From Clonostachys chloroleuca (taxonomy: Eukaryota; Ascomycota; Sordariomycetes; Hypocreales; Bionectriaceae): a stretch of 64,000 nt of DNA. The DNA lies in contig JBANAY010000003.1 of the NCBI GenBank assembly GCA_037952775.1, positions 1,426,001 to 1,490,000 of the forward strand, given 5' to 3'. The translations under genes were made by a program, and so were the position numbers. Each line of letters opens with the position of its first letter. Positions within the stretch are counted from its first letter, which is position 1. Of the stretch, positions 10,919-21,711 are shown piece after piece. The notes under the pieces are model-generated. The model was not told where the DNA came from. It did not search any database and was given only the letters and a program-made list of their open reading frames with translations.

Positions 10919-12581
10919 CTAAATCAGTGTAGGAAATGGAAGACGAACTAGAGAAAGAAATGCCGACATTGAACTTGCCCAGTGAATTCCAAGGGAATTA
11001 TACATACTGGTGGTAAATAAGGGGGATAAGGCGCCAAGTATAGAACGTAGAATAGAGTTAGCCGCAAGCACGCTAGCAGCATCCACGACGTCTGGAGTAG
11101 ATTATTTATTAGTCTCATCGAGAAAGTGAGTGGCTCACACGAGTCAACAAGATAGTGCATTGTGCTGAGAAAGACAAGGATCTGCCTACAGCCGAAGAAA
11201 CCCGAGCCAATGATCGAAACAGACCAGTGAATGCTGGTACTGTTTGTCCATACAAACCAGAACAGCCCAATTGGAAGTAGGCTAGAGCCAAGTATAGCAG
11301 GGGGAGGCGGGCTTCCGGTGAAATGTTGCCCTGCTCTGTCTGAAACCCTGACACATCGCCTGGCATCCCAAATGCAATAGCAAACTCCCAGCATTACTCC
11401 GATGGTGATCCCGAGGAACGTAAGGCCTCCGATACTCAGGGACCAACCTCTATGCCTTTGGAAGACAATAGGAAAGGCTGCAAACATCATATAGATTGTA
11501 ACATAGATGATAGCAATATACAGGGACATAAACAAGACAATGCGTTCAGTGAATAAGGGAATCCATGGCCTAGACAGAGCAACTTTGAACTCTGCTCCTA
11601 GTGTCTTTGTGGGCTTCCCAACGTCAAGGTTAGAAGCATAGATATCACCTGCGAGTTTCGAAAGTTTTTTTCGGCTCGTCGACGTAAGATAACTGGTGCG
11701 TATGTCTCGCGGACAGAAAGAGAAATGATGATCCATAGAGTGCCCGTAAGACAAGTGCCAAAGAGTATATAAGCCTAGCTGCCTACAAATTAGTGTGGTG
11801 TCACATTTTTTACTGTGACAACAAGCCATCAGGCCAGCAACCCACCTCCACCAACCAAGTTGGTTCAAAGGCCCTGCTATGATGGGTCCGATTGATGGAC
11901 CTAGGAAAGGAGCTATAGCGAATATAGCCATAGCGATTCCCTGTTCTTTTGTCGGAAACATATCGGCAATGACACCTCCGGCATTGGTGAGAGGAGACGA
12001 CCCAAAACTTCCAGCCAAAGCACGCATGACGATCAAACCCGCGATATTCGGCGCTGCTGCAGTTCCCGCGTTGAAGGCTGCCAATGCCATATAAGTGACA
12101 AAGAACACGATCTGTCTTCCGTACAGCTCAGATAGCGGAGCCAAAATAAGTGGCCTGCCGTAACTTAGGGGTAGGAACAAAACGCAATCAATATAAGCAC
12201 TCACCCGAAGGCAAAACCAAAGACAAACATCGTAATACCCAGGATAGCAACCGTTCTACTGATTTGAAATTCTTGCATGATTTCAGAAACACCGGACGAG
12301 TATGCCGTTGATGCAAAGGCGACGGCCAGTACCGCGAAGGCCTGAAGGATTGTAATGGCCCATTTCTGCCACTGCGGAAAGTTGAGAGGATTGATCGGGT
12401 CGTTATCAATGGAAACGACAACATAAGGTTCCCCTGATGTTCCACTGCCCCTATAACGAAGGTCCAACACGTGTTGCGTTATGCCGGCCTGATCCAACAA
12501 GGACCTGGCATAAGAAGTACCATGGACCTCTAGCCTATGCGGTTTATCTGTGGCAGTGGCGGGAGAAGGCAGGAAAGACAT
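10919..12581 (-). CDS. MFS transporter, DHA1 (12-TM multidrug) type, frameshifted
   Basis: Exons are 12581-12205, 12154-11842, 11774-11139 and 11091-10919; introns are 50, 67 and 47 bp. With one base restored the spliced length is 1500 bp, 499 aa. The DHA1 pattern is clear: [11 protein letters not shown] before TM1, [15 protein letters not shown] (motif A), [27 protein letters not shown] (motif C), and [16 protein letters not shown] in the central loop. Relatives export drugs, toxins or polyamines. The frame breaks at the seven-base A run (T7 on the plus strand, 11665-11671): RRRAEK continues as [10 protein letters not shown] only with an eighth A. A second, self-compensating shift lies at 11300-11331. 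The donor of intron 2 (GTTGCT) is unusual. It is divergent from the monooxygenase pseudogene. Confidence 0.82.
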
Positions 12582-13354
12582 TGTGATTTGATCGATTACA
12601 TGAGGGCCGTGACAAGGAAGATGCAACTGTTTCTATTATACTTTTAAGCAGTGTTGTGTCCATCGTTATCTTTCGGTCAACTGCCGATGCTGTTAGCTGT
12701 GAGGTAATCTGGTCTTTCGGAAATAGGACTTGCAATCTCCATGGTCAGGTTGAATACATCGGCATGGCAGTATTTCCATGGCTCTCGGGACATCTGCCTG
12801 ATGCGAGGACGCTGAGTCAGCGGCAATATATGGAAATCAAAGGAAAGGACGAGAATTCCCATGCTTTGATTGGCACATGCCTCTATGTAGACGCGCGCTG
12901 CTCACAGACCAAAATTGCCATCGGAGCTTTTGGGCTCTATTTTGATCAAAGATCATATATCGAGCCCCGTGGTGAGCCTGATAGGTATTATCATGGGAGA
13001 CCTCGAAGCGAAACACTGTCTCTCGCTGTGCAAGCCCGGTTTAGGGGATTGATTTACACCAGGCAACTTTGAGGCATATGTTAGTAAATTAAGTCGTTGG
13101 TTATAGCGCAAAGCCTTTTCTTCAATTTCTTTCTATATTGTCGGCTAAAAAGAGAATCCGCTGACGAAGCGGATGCGGAATGCAGGCCGGCACCGGCACC
13201 CTCTGCGAGCAAGGGTAGCATGATACAGGGCCATAATAGTATTGTGGTATCTGAATACAAAAGAAACGGTGTCTTTTGCGAACTGAGAGACATTAAACTG
13301 AAGACTTTCCATCACAAGAGTTGAACTTGCAAAATTCATACCACTCACCCCAAA
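12582..13354. promoter_or_regulatory. Divergent intergenic, DHA1 MFS / FAD monooxygenase
   Basis: A 773-bp head-to-head interval. A plus-strand open frame (12656-13072, 138 codons) has no recognisable domain and is probably chance. Promoters for both flanking genes must lie here; no strong motif is visible. Confidence 0.4.
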
Positions 13355-15027
13355 ATGACATCCACAACCTCTAATGTCGTTGACGGCGTTGTTCGTTCCC
13401 CCCCAACTGGTATCAAAGTCCTCAGCGTGGGAGATGGCTTGGCCGGCTTATTCATGGGCATCGAGTCCTGGAGAAAGTGTCGCGATGTCGAAATAATCGA
13501 GAGGAGCACCTCCATCGTTCCATCCAGTATGGTAGCATTTCCGCTGCAACGATATCAGTGACTGACATCAAAACTGAGAGATATCATCGGACTCGGTCCT
13601 CACGCTTGGTGTACTGTCAGGCAGTATCCTAGAATGTTCGAAGAGTGAACTCGAATTTATAATGACGCAGAAGTCCACGTCTGTCTTCAAGATGGCAGCC
13701 TAGCTATCCCTAAGCGTGAATTCGAGTGGAACCTGGATGGCAGTACCAAACATGCGGCGTGGCCTCTCAAGGTTTCGGGCTGCTTTTTCCGCCGCGATGT
13801 AGCACTCATGTTTTTTGTTCAGGCACAGAGGCTGGGTGTCCCCATCACCTTTGGTGTCGGCGCCATTAAATAACTGGAAGATTCTACCAACGGCTTAGGA
13901 ATTATACGTATTGACGATGGACGAGAGCTGAGCGCAGATATCGTTGTAGCTGCAGATGGACTCGGCACTAAATCCCATTCTGGGGCTCTTGGCTATCCTA
14001 CCCGGGCAGTTAGTACTGGTGATTGGGTTGACCGTGCGGCTTATCCTACCAGTATGTTGAAAGCTGCGCGGCTCGTTCGAAGGCTATAGCCGAGCTGGGA
14101 CGGCCCCAGTGGCGTATGTATAACGGGTAGGTGCTCGCATATTTACACGGATTATATTCTGGGCATAACTAACTTCATTATAAAGGGGACCGATGCCATA
14201 TTGTCGTGTTCATTACTAAGGACAGAATTGCTATAAACTCGACGCATGAGGTTAGAGCGGCAATGAAACCCAGGACTTGAGGATAGTACTGAACTTCTCT
14301 CCAGGATGATAGTACAGCCACAGAATCATGGTCGACTGGGGTTACACCGGGGCAAATGGCGGCAGCTTTGACAGGCTTGGAAAGCTGGGATCCTCTCCTC
14401 GTCGAAGCGATAAAGAACACACAACCTGGCACTATCGTCCGGTGGAAGTTATCCTTGCGTAACCCCCAGCCCAAGTGGACTTCTGCGGGCGGGCACATCG
14501 TACAAGTCGGCGATGCTGCACATAGCCTACTCCTGACTTCAGCCAACGGAGCTGCCATGGCCCTGGAGGACTCTGTATCACTCACAGAATGTTTACGTCT
14601 TGGCGACAAGGAGGGGGTCGCTGTAGCGACCAAGGTGCACCAGGTTCTTAGGTGCGTCATTTCTTGGCGGTCTCCCCATGGTCTCGTGTTGACGTTTCTC
14701 CAGATATCAACGAACCGCCCTCATTCAACATTGTGGTTTTGTTAACCGCCGTGAACTGCACAACCCTTCGATGAAAGAAGTGACCGAGAGAGGGAATGCG
14801 TTCCTGTTCTACGGAAAATGGCTCTGGCAACAAAATGCTGAAAAATATGCCACTGCCAATTTTGAAGCAGCTGACAGAATATTGAGCTTGGAGGTGTGTT
14901 CAAGAATACGAACCTACCCCGGGGTTATCTGTTTGAAAACTAGACCATGGAAAGCGAGTTAGAGAAGGAGAAGGCAGGTATCTTTGTAGAAGACTTGAAG
15001 ACTAACGGAGAATGGACTTTGTCATAA
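13355..15027 (+). pseudogene. FAD-dependent monooxygenase (salicylate-hydroxylase-like) pseudogene
   Basis: The N-terminus has a Rossmann fold (VLSVGDGLAGL, then VEIIERS). Later parts read AADGLGTKS, the WRNPQPDW-like stretch RNPQPKWTSAGG, and the second FAD motif VGDAAHSLLLTSANGAAMALEDS; the tail is EDLKTNGEWTLS. Together they cover a full-length group-A flavoprotein hydroxylase. The first long exon has four stops in one frame, at 13559, 13646, 13871 and 14087, with homologous sequence continuing between them. The stops sit where CAA, CAG or CGA codons would be plausible, so simple C-to-T changes could have made them. Splice sites near 14090-14190 and 14250-14310 are partly recognisable. The intact enzyme would hydroxylate an aromatic acid with NAD(P)H and O2. 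Confidence 0.82.
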
Positions 15028-15153
15028 TGTTAGGTGGACATAAATGTTTAATACCTCGATATTAGAAGTATAGGAGAAGTGTAACTACTAATCATTTATC
15101 AGCTTAGAAATTAGGCCAAATTAATGGATACTATAATATTATGGCAATAGTCC

Positions 15154-16860
15154 CTATGAAACGTCATCCTGAAAAAAATTGCCCAGGTCAAATTCTTGAA
15201 GCCCCGGCATATCAGCCACTAAGCCTTCGAGCCAAGAAAACTCCTTGGAAGTCGGGGTGAAATGAGATGGTGGCATCACCAGCCCGACCCCATGTTGGCC
15301 TTGCGTTTGCAAGACATCCCTGAAGATTTTTAGGTCTTCACTCCGTCGTTGCTCGTGAAGAAAAATCAACAGGCATGCGGCGCTGTGAGCTTGCTTCATG
15401 GCATCAGTATCGTAGATGGAAGCGACAAGCTCGAGGGTCTGTAAGGCTTCGGGGAGCATAGCGAGCGATGAACGGGTATCCAGCACGAGGAGCATGCAGA
15501 TAATATGGAAAGGTACATTCGCTACATGATGCCATGGAGAGCAATCCTTGGCCAGAAAGCACGCCGAGCGAAGAGCATCATTCAGTAACGCAAGAACTTG
15601 TTCTGCGAGGGTAGGAGACATGTTGAAGTCCACCGTACTGAGCCTCCGAAGGATGCAGAGCACTAGGTTGCACTTTGCAAGAACCGATGGCGGCTGAGTA
15701 TGATTGCCGCTCAGAACTTGTCTGAGTGATGGTTCGAGGTTTCTGTTATCTTCCGTTTTTCCTGGATCTAAATTGGTGGAGACTGGTAGAAGGCGCAGAA
15801 GCTCTGCTGTATAATCATCGGACTTGGATGCTAGAGGGGCCAGCGGGAGACTATGAAGTGCGACCCGAGAGAGGCCAAGGTCAAAAGAAATTCACATGTT
15901 CACATGTTGCGCCACTCCAATTAGCCGCCTTCGAATATCCGGATCGCAGAGCAGGTTATGCTGTGGAAAGACAGTGTCGTCACATGCTTCGAGATGGAGG
16001 CCTGAAGCCTCAATGAGGTGAATCAAGGTAGAACTTGCTAACCAGGTCGCATGAGGTGAAGCTGTCATTCTCATATAGATGACTCGAAGGACCCAGCCAG
16101 TGACTAGATCCACCGACGGTGCCTCCGAAACTTGATGTAGATCCAAAATAGAACGAGCCGATTCCACTAGGTGTAATTCTGTAATCGTAGTATTTCTTTG
16201 TGAGAACAACGATCCAAGAGCAGCGACACCCAAAAGCACACCGTCATATTCGTTGCTCGCTAGGGGCGTCCGCCATCGTGATTCTAATCTCTCGTAAAAC
16301 GTGTGGCGGTCGATGAATCCATAACAGGGGTCTACCTTTGAGAAATAGACGTTTGCCAACTTCTTCAGATCCCGCTCAGAGATGATGTCGATGATTGATA
16401 GAGCGGTGTAGGGTCCGGCACCCGAGAGTAATTTGCGTGCACCAATATTCCACCCAAAAAGGTTCAGCTTCGGTGCATTCGTCGGGTCAATCTTGAGGCC
16501 TACCCTCCTCATAAATGCAGCGCCGGAATTTGCTTCGAGGGACCGGACTTGACTCGGCGTGCCTGGTATCATGCTATTTAGGCTCGGAGCTGGCACTCTT
16601 TGGTTCGCAGCGGAGAAGTCAGGATCCGTGTTTAGTTTTGCCGAGTATGATGGTTGTGAGACACTTTGGAGCTTTGATTGTAATAAATGAGATTCGTAGT
16701 AACAATCGTAGCCCCATTCACTGCAGCTTGTACAAGGACTGCGACCGTTGCATCTTCTTTTGCGTTCACGACACGGTTCACAAGCTACTTTGATGCGCTT
16801 GCGCTTGGACTGCCCGATTGTATCTGTCATCGGATACGAGAAGCCTGAAGCATGTAGCAT
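15154..16860 (-). CDS. Zn2Cys6 transcription factor with an in-frame TGA
   Basis: One continuous frame of 569 codons interrupted by TGA at 15892-15894. The N-terminal cluster CEPCRERKRRC...CTSCSEWGYDC has the C-x2-C-x6-C-x5-C-x2-C-x7-C spacing and a basic run (SKRKRIK) before it. The fungal middle-homology region follows, including FIDRHTFYERLESRW. The stop falls between GVAQHVNM and ISFDLGLSRVAL, exactly where tryptophan (TGG) is expected. A single G-to-A change explains it, and the next 245 codons stay open. As read, only the DNA-binding half plus about 270 residues would be made. By position it could have been the regulator of this cluster. It is head-to-head with the permease pseudogene and tail-to-tail with the monooxygenase pseudogene. 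Confidence 0.83.
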
Positions 16861-17634
16861 GAAGAGTCAATTAGATTCTTTATGGCGATCGGTCTGGTGA
16901 AGCTCGTGGAAGGGACTGTGGGGGGGATCATAGCTTACATCCGTGGGGGAGTTGGTCATGTTTTATATCTCTCCGGATCAACACATTTGCGGAGATTGGA
17001 CCTCACGTGGCCTACTGCTGGACCTCTCTTGCTTTCCCCTTCCTGAAGCTGACTGTCCCGCCACACACGCGGTGGAAAGCTCGGTGGAAAGAAAATATGG
17101 TATGCATTATAGGGTTTGGCACATACTGGCATGAAGCACTAATATTCTATAGAATATATATATACATCTATATATATAAAGCAAGCCTTGACGTACTTTC
17201 TATCGTATTAGTCGTATTTATATACTACTGTGCAATAGATTATACTGTTTTACATAGAAGAGAATCTCCTGCTATAAGCCTAGTATGTGCACTAAGGTTT
17301 TCTTTCACCGCAAGCTCAGTTACCGATGAGGGGGCACATGAAGGATACACTGACCCTCCCGGTAAATGGGGGTGGTCGCATCTCCACCCCCGTTATCCCT
17401 AGAAACACCTAAAGCCCCATGGGGAGCGTACACTTCCGATACTCATTCTGCTGGGTGAGTCTATCTTCTTGGGTGAGTTGTTACTTAGGAATTGAAGTAG
17501 AAAATGACCCATTACGCCCTACACATTTCGTATCTGGCCTGTCCAGACCATACATGACATACTGATGTCTCATCTGTTATAACTTGAACGTCTGATTTTG
17601 GAATTTTGCACGCGCTACAAGCTAGGACAAGACA
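16861..17634. promoter_or_regulatory. Divergent intergenic, Zn2Cys6 factor / permease pseudogene
   Basis: A 774-bp interval with an AT microsatellite-like patch at 17150-17180 and one CTCCGGA at about 16971, matching the sites before the ACC-synthase-like gene. No gene is seen. Confidence 0.4.
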
Positions 17635-18625
17635 TGGGTCCATCATCTTCCATATTTCAAGATGCCATTACTACAAGTGAGGGTAATAAGCGGTGTACTA
17701 ATTCTCCCCACCCTGAAAGGCTTGCAACAAACGGCAGCTTGTCAATTCCTCTGGAGCTCAAGGAAAAGATATATCTAACACCCCAAGAAACAGCGGAAGG
17801 TGGGCTTCGAGGGATATTTGCGAACCCTACACCATTATACGTAAACCTCAATTTCGTTTTCTTCTAGCAGTGTCTGAGACTTCGGTGTTTTAATGGTGAC
17901 CTTGATAACATAATACGGACACGTTAACCAATATCTTTAACTCCCGCTGATGAGTTTTCTTGTTGCCTCTAACCCTCTCAGCTGCACACTGATGGGCTGG
18001 CGAGGAGCTGGTGGTGGAGGTGTTTCCCTCATTGGCGTCTTCTACTTCTTCGGCAGCGCTCTCCAGGTACCTCGTAAACACCTTCTCCTTTGTGGTTTTG
18101 GATCTTATAGTGCCTTTTGGCTCGCCTTTGGCGTCACACTTCAGCAGCTTATACTACTGGCAAGACTGGGGCCGCAGAAGCCGCAGGCATGGCACAATTT
18201 GAATCCACGTACGGTAGGCAACTATGCCAGAACGGCTCTCCATATTCGTTCACTCAAACAGCTTTCTACTTAACTTCCATGGCGCTCTTAAAATTCATGT
18301 ACCTGATCCGTGCGCTTCGGATACACATCATCTTCGCCCTGATATTCTTCTTCCTTGACACGTGCGATTGATGTTAACCGCTTCATACTGGATTGGCGCG
18401 AAGGGAAACAGGGAGCTTGGAGAGAAACTGTAGGAAGGTAAGTTCACCTATTGGAGGGAGGCACGATTGAAATTGCCCCTGACTTTTCCCCAGGCCTCCG
18501 GAGTCTTCACCTTCATTTATTACGTGCTTGGCTGGTATCTCCTATTCGCCCAACTCTCAGTCTCTGGACGTCCCCTCAAGTCTTCCGGTGGGAGGTCTGT
18601 CTACGAAGATCAAGAAGGCAATTGA
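17635..18625 (+). pseudogene. GPR1/FUN34/YaaH-family acetate permease pseudogene
   Basis: Family landmarks appear in the right order but in shifting frames: GGLRGIFANPTPL (the NPTP-type motif of the family, about 17797-17835), NPLSCTLMGWRGAGGGG and GVFYFFGSALQ (about 17965-18067), RYLVNTFSFVV then GSYSAFWLAFGVTLQ (about 18068-18145), GMAQFESTYG (about 18187), and SGVFTFIYYVLGWYLLFAQL near the end, closing at TGA 18623. Moving between these blocks needs at least two frame changes, and the segment between SALQ and NTFSFVV is shortened, so it cannot encode the usual six-helix protein. The family moves acetate and other short carboxylates such as succinate. Its place next to the semialdehyde dehydrogenase suggests a former role in acid uptake (inference). 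Confidence 0.75.
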
Positions 18626-19301
18626 TGGAGAGAAGGACAGGGAGGAGGTTCGGGTGGAAGATTAGACGGAGTCCGTACAGTGATTTCCTGCACTAGGAAG
18701 CTGGTGTGAGCGCAACTTCTCCCGTTGATTATTGTCTAGTCAGTTCTGTACTCGTTGGACACACACTCGCTGAGGGGCTTAGTTATGGATCGGAGTTAAA
18801 ATCGTATTACACCGAGGATTGCGTTCCGTCTTGTGGTCCGATCTACCCGTTTTTCCCGTCACAACAACGACTTTCTTCATATTTGTCAGTGATATACGTT
18901 CGCAACCCCAGTCTTGGCAGGGGTGGGGACCCCGCGCTTTTCCAAGGACATCCGCAGGATCCGCGGAGCGCCTCCGTTTTGCGTGCCCATTTTTGATCCC
19001 CATGATGATTACTGTTTCTCCGCGGGATCGAATAGGGGGAGCTGAGAGACGATCCTTGCCTCTTTGCTTTGCAACTGCATCTTAATCACATTTGGCAGGC
19101 TCTAGTGTAAGACTTGCCTCATATCATTGAGCACTTATTGAAGGGGGATGAGAGCCCCGTTCTAGCGACTAATTTCTCGAAAACCCGCATTACAATCAAT
19201 GGACGCAAGTGGCTGATACCTCTCTTATTGACCAAGGCTCCCACTAGTTAGGTAATTACTACTCAATTCGTACTATCTCAGCGCGGTAGTCCGGACAGCG
19301 T
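18626..19301. other. Convergent intergenic, nothing recognised
   Basis: Normal GC, 676 bp. Open frames of 74-96 codons overlap on both strands at 18700-19090 but show no family resemblance or fungal gene structure. Confidence 0.45.
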
Positions 19302-20968
19302 TCAAAGATGAGCAGGCATAACCACTTGCTTTTTTAAACCAGAGCTTTCTTCGCGCCACAAGCTTGTCACGGTTTTCTGCTGCGTATAGAAATTGAGGCC
19401 TGGCTTACCGTAGAAAGTACTTACTCCACCACCAGCAACGCTTTTTTTGTTTCCTGTAAAGGAGAACATAGGTAGTGGAACTGGAATTGGTACGTTAATA
19501 CCGATTTGACCTGCCTCAATATTCCTCTGGAAGTACGACGCCAGGGTACCAGATCTGGTAAAAACAGACGCCCCGTTCCCATACTCGTTGGCATTCACAA
19601 GCTGAACAGCTTCTTCAACCGTTTGAGTAGAGATGCAAACAAGAACGGGTCCAAATATTTCCTCCCTGTAACATGCCATATTTTGCGTAACATTGGTAAT
19701 GACTGTAGGGCCCACCTAGAGGAATAGCGTAAAGAAATCAGAAATCAGCGAACTCTGGGCTTGGGATATTCATCAGCACTTACAAAATTGCCGTTGGGAT
19801 ACTTGGCGGGCTTGTAACCTCGTCCGTCCAACAAGATTTCTGCTCCTTCTTCTTGAGCGCTTGTGATAAGGTTTTCAACCCTGTTCTTGCTTTGAGCGCT
19901 GATGAGTGGGCCAACGTCGCTGTCCTTTTCGAAACCCCCAGAAACAACAAGGTCTTTGGCTCTTGCAATGACACCAGGCAACCATTCGCTCGCCTCGCCG
20001 ACAGTGATGAGAACACTCAGAGCCATACAACGTTGACCAGCTGCTCCAAATGCTGCACCCACGATGGCATCCAGCGCCGCATTCTTGTCGGCATCTGGAA
20101 GCAGGACCGCATGGTTTTTAGCACCAAGGTTAGCTTGTACACGCTTCCCATTTGCAGATCCCCGAGTATAAATATACTCTCCAGCGCGGTTGCTGCCAAC
20201 AAAACTGATAGCTTTGATACTGGGTTCCTCCAGTATAAAGTTAACAGTCTTTGGGCCACCGTGGATTATATTTAACACACCCTTGGGGAACCCTGCCTCT
20301 CTGGCAAGCTCGACCAAGATCATAGCAGCACCTGGGTCACGTTCCGATGGCTTCAGAATGAGACAGTTTCCCGTAACCGTCGCAATCGGAATGCTCCAAA
20401 GCGGTATCATGGCAGGAAAGTTGAAAGGACATATAGCCGCGACAACACCCAATGGCTCCCTATAACTCCTGGTCTCCATATCTCTGGCGACCTCCAGAAC
20501 TTCTCCGGTAAGCTGGGTGGTAATTCCACAAGCTGTTTCGGCTACCTGAAGGCCGCGTAGGACATCTCCCCTTGCATCCTTCAAAGTTTTGCCTTGTTCG
20601 AGAGTGATGGTTGCGGCTAGACGGTCCCAGTTAGCCCGAATGAGACCGACAAATTTGAATATTATGTACTGCTTGGCAATGATGCTGGTCGCTCGCCACG
20701 CCGGGAAAGCCTTCTGAGCCGATTCTACAGCGGCGCGTAGTTCCTCATTGGTGCTTTGAGGAACCCGAGTCACAAGGTAGTTCGTGGCGGGATCATGTAA
20801 GTCAATCCATTCGGCCGTATTGGACTTCACAAATTCGTTGTCGATAAAGTTGGTGGTGTTAGAGGGATTCGCGATTTGTTGGTGACTCCTCGGAAACTCG
20901 GTTGCTGTTGAAGGGAGAGAGACACTTAGTGAAGGAACATGGCTTCCTGTTTTGTCTGGGGTGGCCAT
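19302..20968 (-). CDS. Methylmalonate/malonate-semialdehyde dehydrogenase (CoA-acylating ALDH6 type), PTS1-like end
   Basis: Exons are 20968-19784 and 19715-19302 (68-bp intron); 532 aa, fully open. The ALDH superfamily is clear: FNFPAMIPLWSIPIA, KPSERDPGAAM, FVGSNRAGEYIY, catalytic cysteine in GAAGQRCMALSV, and the ALDH6 C-terminal signature FSFTGNKKSVAGGG...FYGKPGLNFYTQ. The reaction is malonate or methylmalonate semialdehyde plus CoA and NAD+ to acetyl- or propionyl-CoA plus CO2. Housekeeping fungal copies are mitochondrial. Here the first 45 residues are poor in arginine, and the protein ends VVMPAHL, where AHL fits the peroxisomal PTS1 pattern [SAC][KRH][LM]. It is head-to-head with the nitronate monooxygenase, whose product would be its substrate. 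Probably a cluster-specific paralogue. Confidence 0.9.
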
Positions 20969-21711
20969 GCTGACAATGGGTCTAGCTGATGCAGATTGGG
21001 ATACGATATTGCAATGAAGAATGGTAGATGTGTTCTACTTTTTGCTGGGAGGTGGTTGGTCCAAATATTTACCGTTAGTTGTACAGGTGCAACCCGTAAA
21101 TATATAATATTTTGTTGGTAAATGCCAATTTACTCTCACTCCCTCCATTAGTCCGAGATAGAGCCAGTTGTCTGGGCTTCTGGAAACAACGGGCTGAGGT
21201 CCAATGACCAATTCAACTACTTTAACTTTTCTCGTCCTATGGAGGCGAGAGAGAAGGTGACACGCCTAAGACGGCATTCAACTAATGGTCCGATCCGATG
21301 TAATATTACTATCAGAACACGATGCAACCCATTGGCGTGCGGTTATTGCGGGGAGATTAAATGAGGGGTGGTAGCGCGTGGACCAGCCGGGTCGGCCGCG
21401 GGGACGTCCTCCCTGTCTCTGATTGGATCTCGTAGCTAGCCAAGTGTTGAGAGATCTCCGCGGAGTATAGTGGCAGGGTAGGTTATCGGAGGGGGTCGAT
21501 AGCGGAAGCATGAACAGGTGGATAGCCTCAGGAGCAGATCCGTGGTTTCCTAGGTAACAGTATGTATGCAAAGATTAAGATAAATAGGCCTTTCCGGGGG
21601 TTACGGCTGCGGGGAAGCATTGTTGTTAAATGAATTTCACCAAGTTATCACCGTTGTTTTGTCTTGGTTATCCACATCAGGTGACAACTCACCAGCATAT
21701 CACTACTAAGC
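20969..21711. promoter_or_regulatory. Shared divergent promoter, semialdehyde dehydrogenase / nitronate monooxygenase
   Basis: A 743-bp interval with no gene. The main visible candidate site is the palindrome CTCCGCGGAG at 21456-21465. A head-to-head layout allows joint control of two enzymes that plausibly act in sequence. Confidence 0.5.
21456..21465. promoter_or_regulatory. CTCCGCGGAG palindrome, candidate zinc-cluster site
   Basis: A perfect 10-bp palindrome built from CCG and CGG triplets with no spacer, about 250 bp upstream of the nitronate monooxygenase start. Zn2Cys6 dimers bind paired CGG triplets. Binding is inferred only. Confidence 0.35.

Noticed and set aside
12656..13072. 138-codon plus-strand frame in the DHA1/monooxygenase promoter interval
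   Set aside because: No domain, signal peptide or codon pattern, and it would overlap both promoters; probably chance.
18706..19085. Overlapping 74-96 codon frames on both strands between the permease pseudogene and the dehydrogenase
   Set aside because: No resemblance to a family, and equal openness on both strands is expected in GC-neutral DNA.
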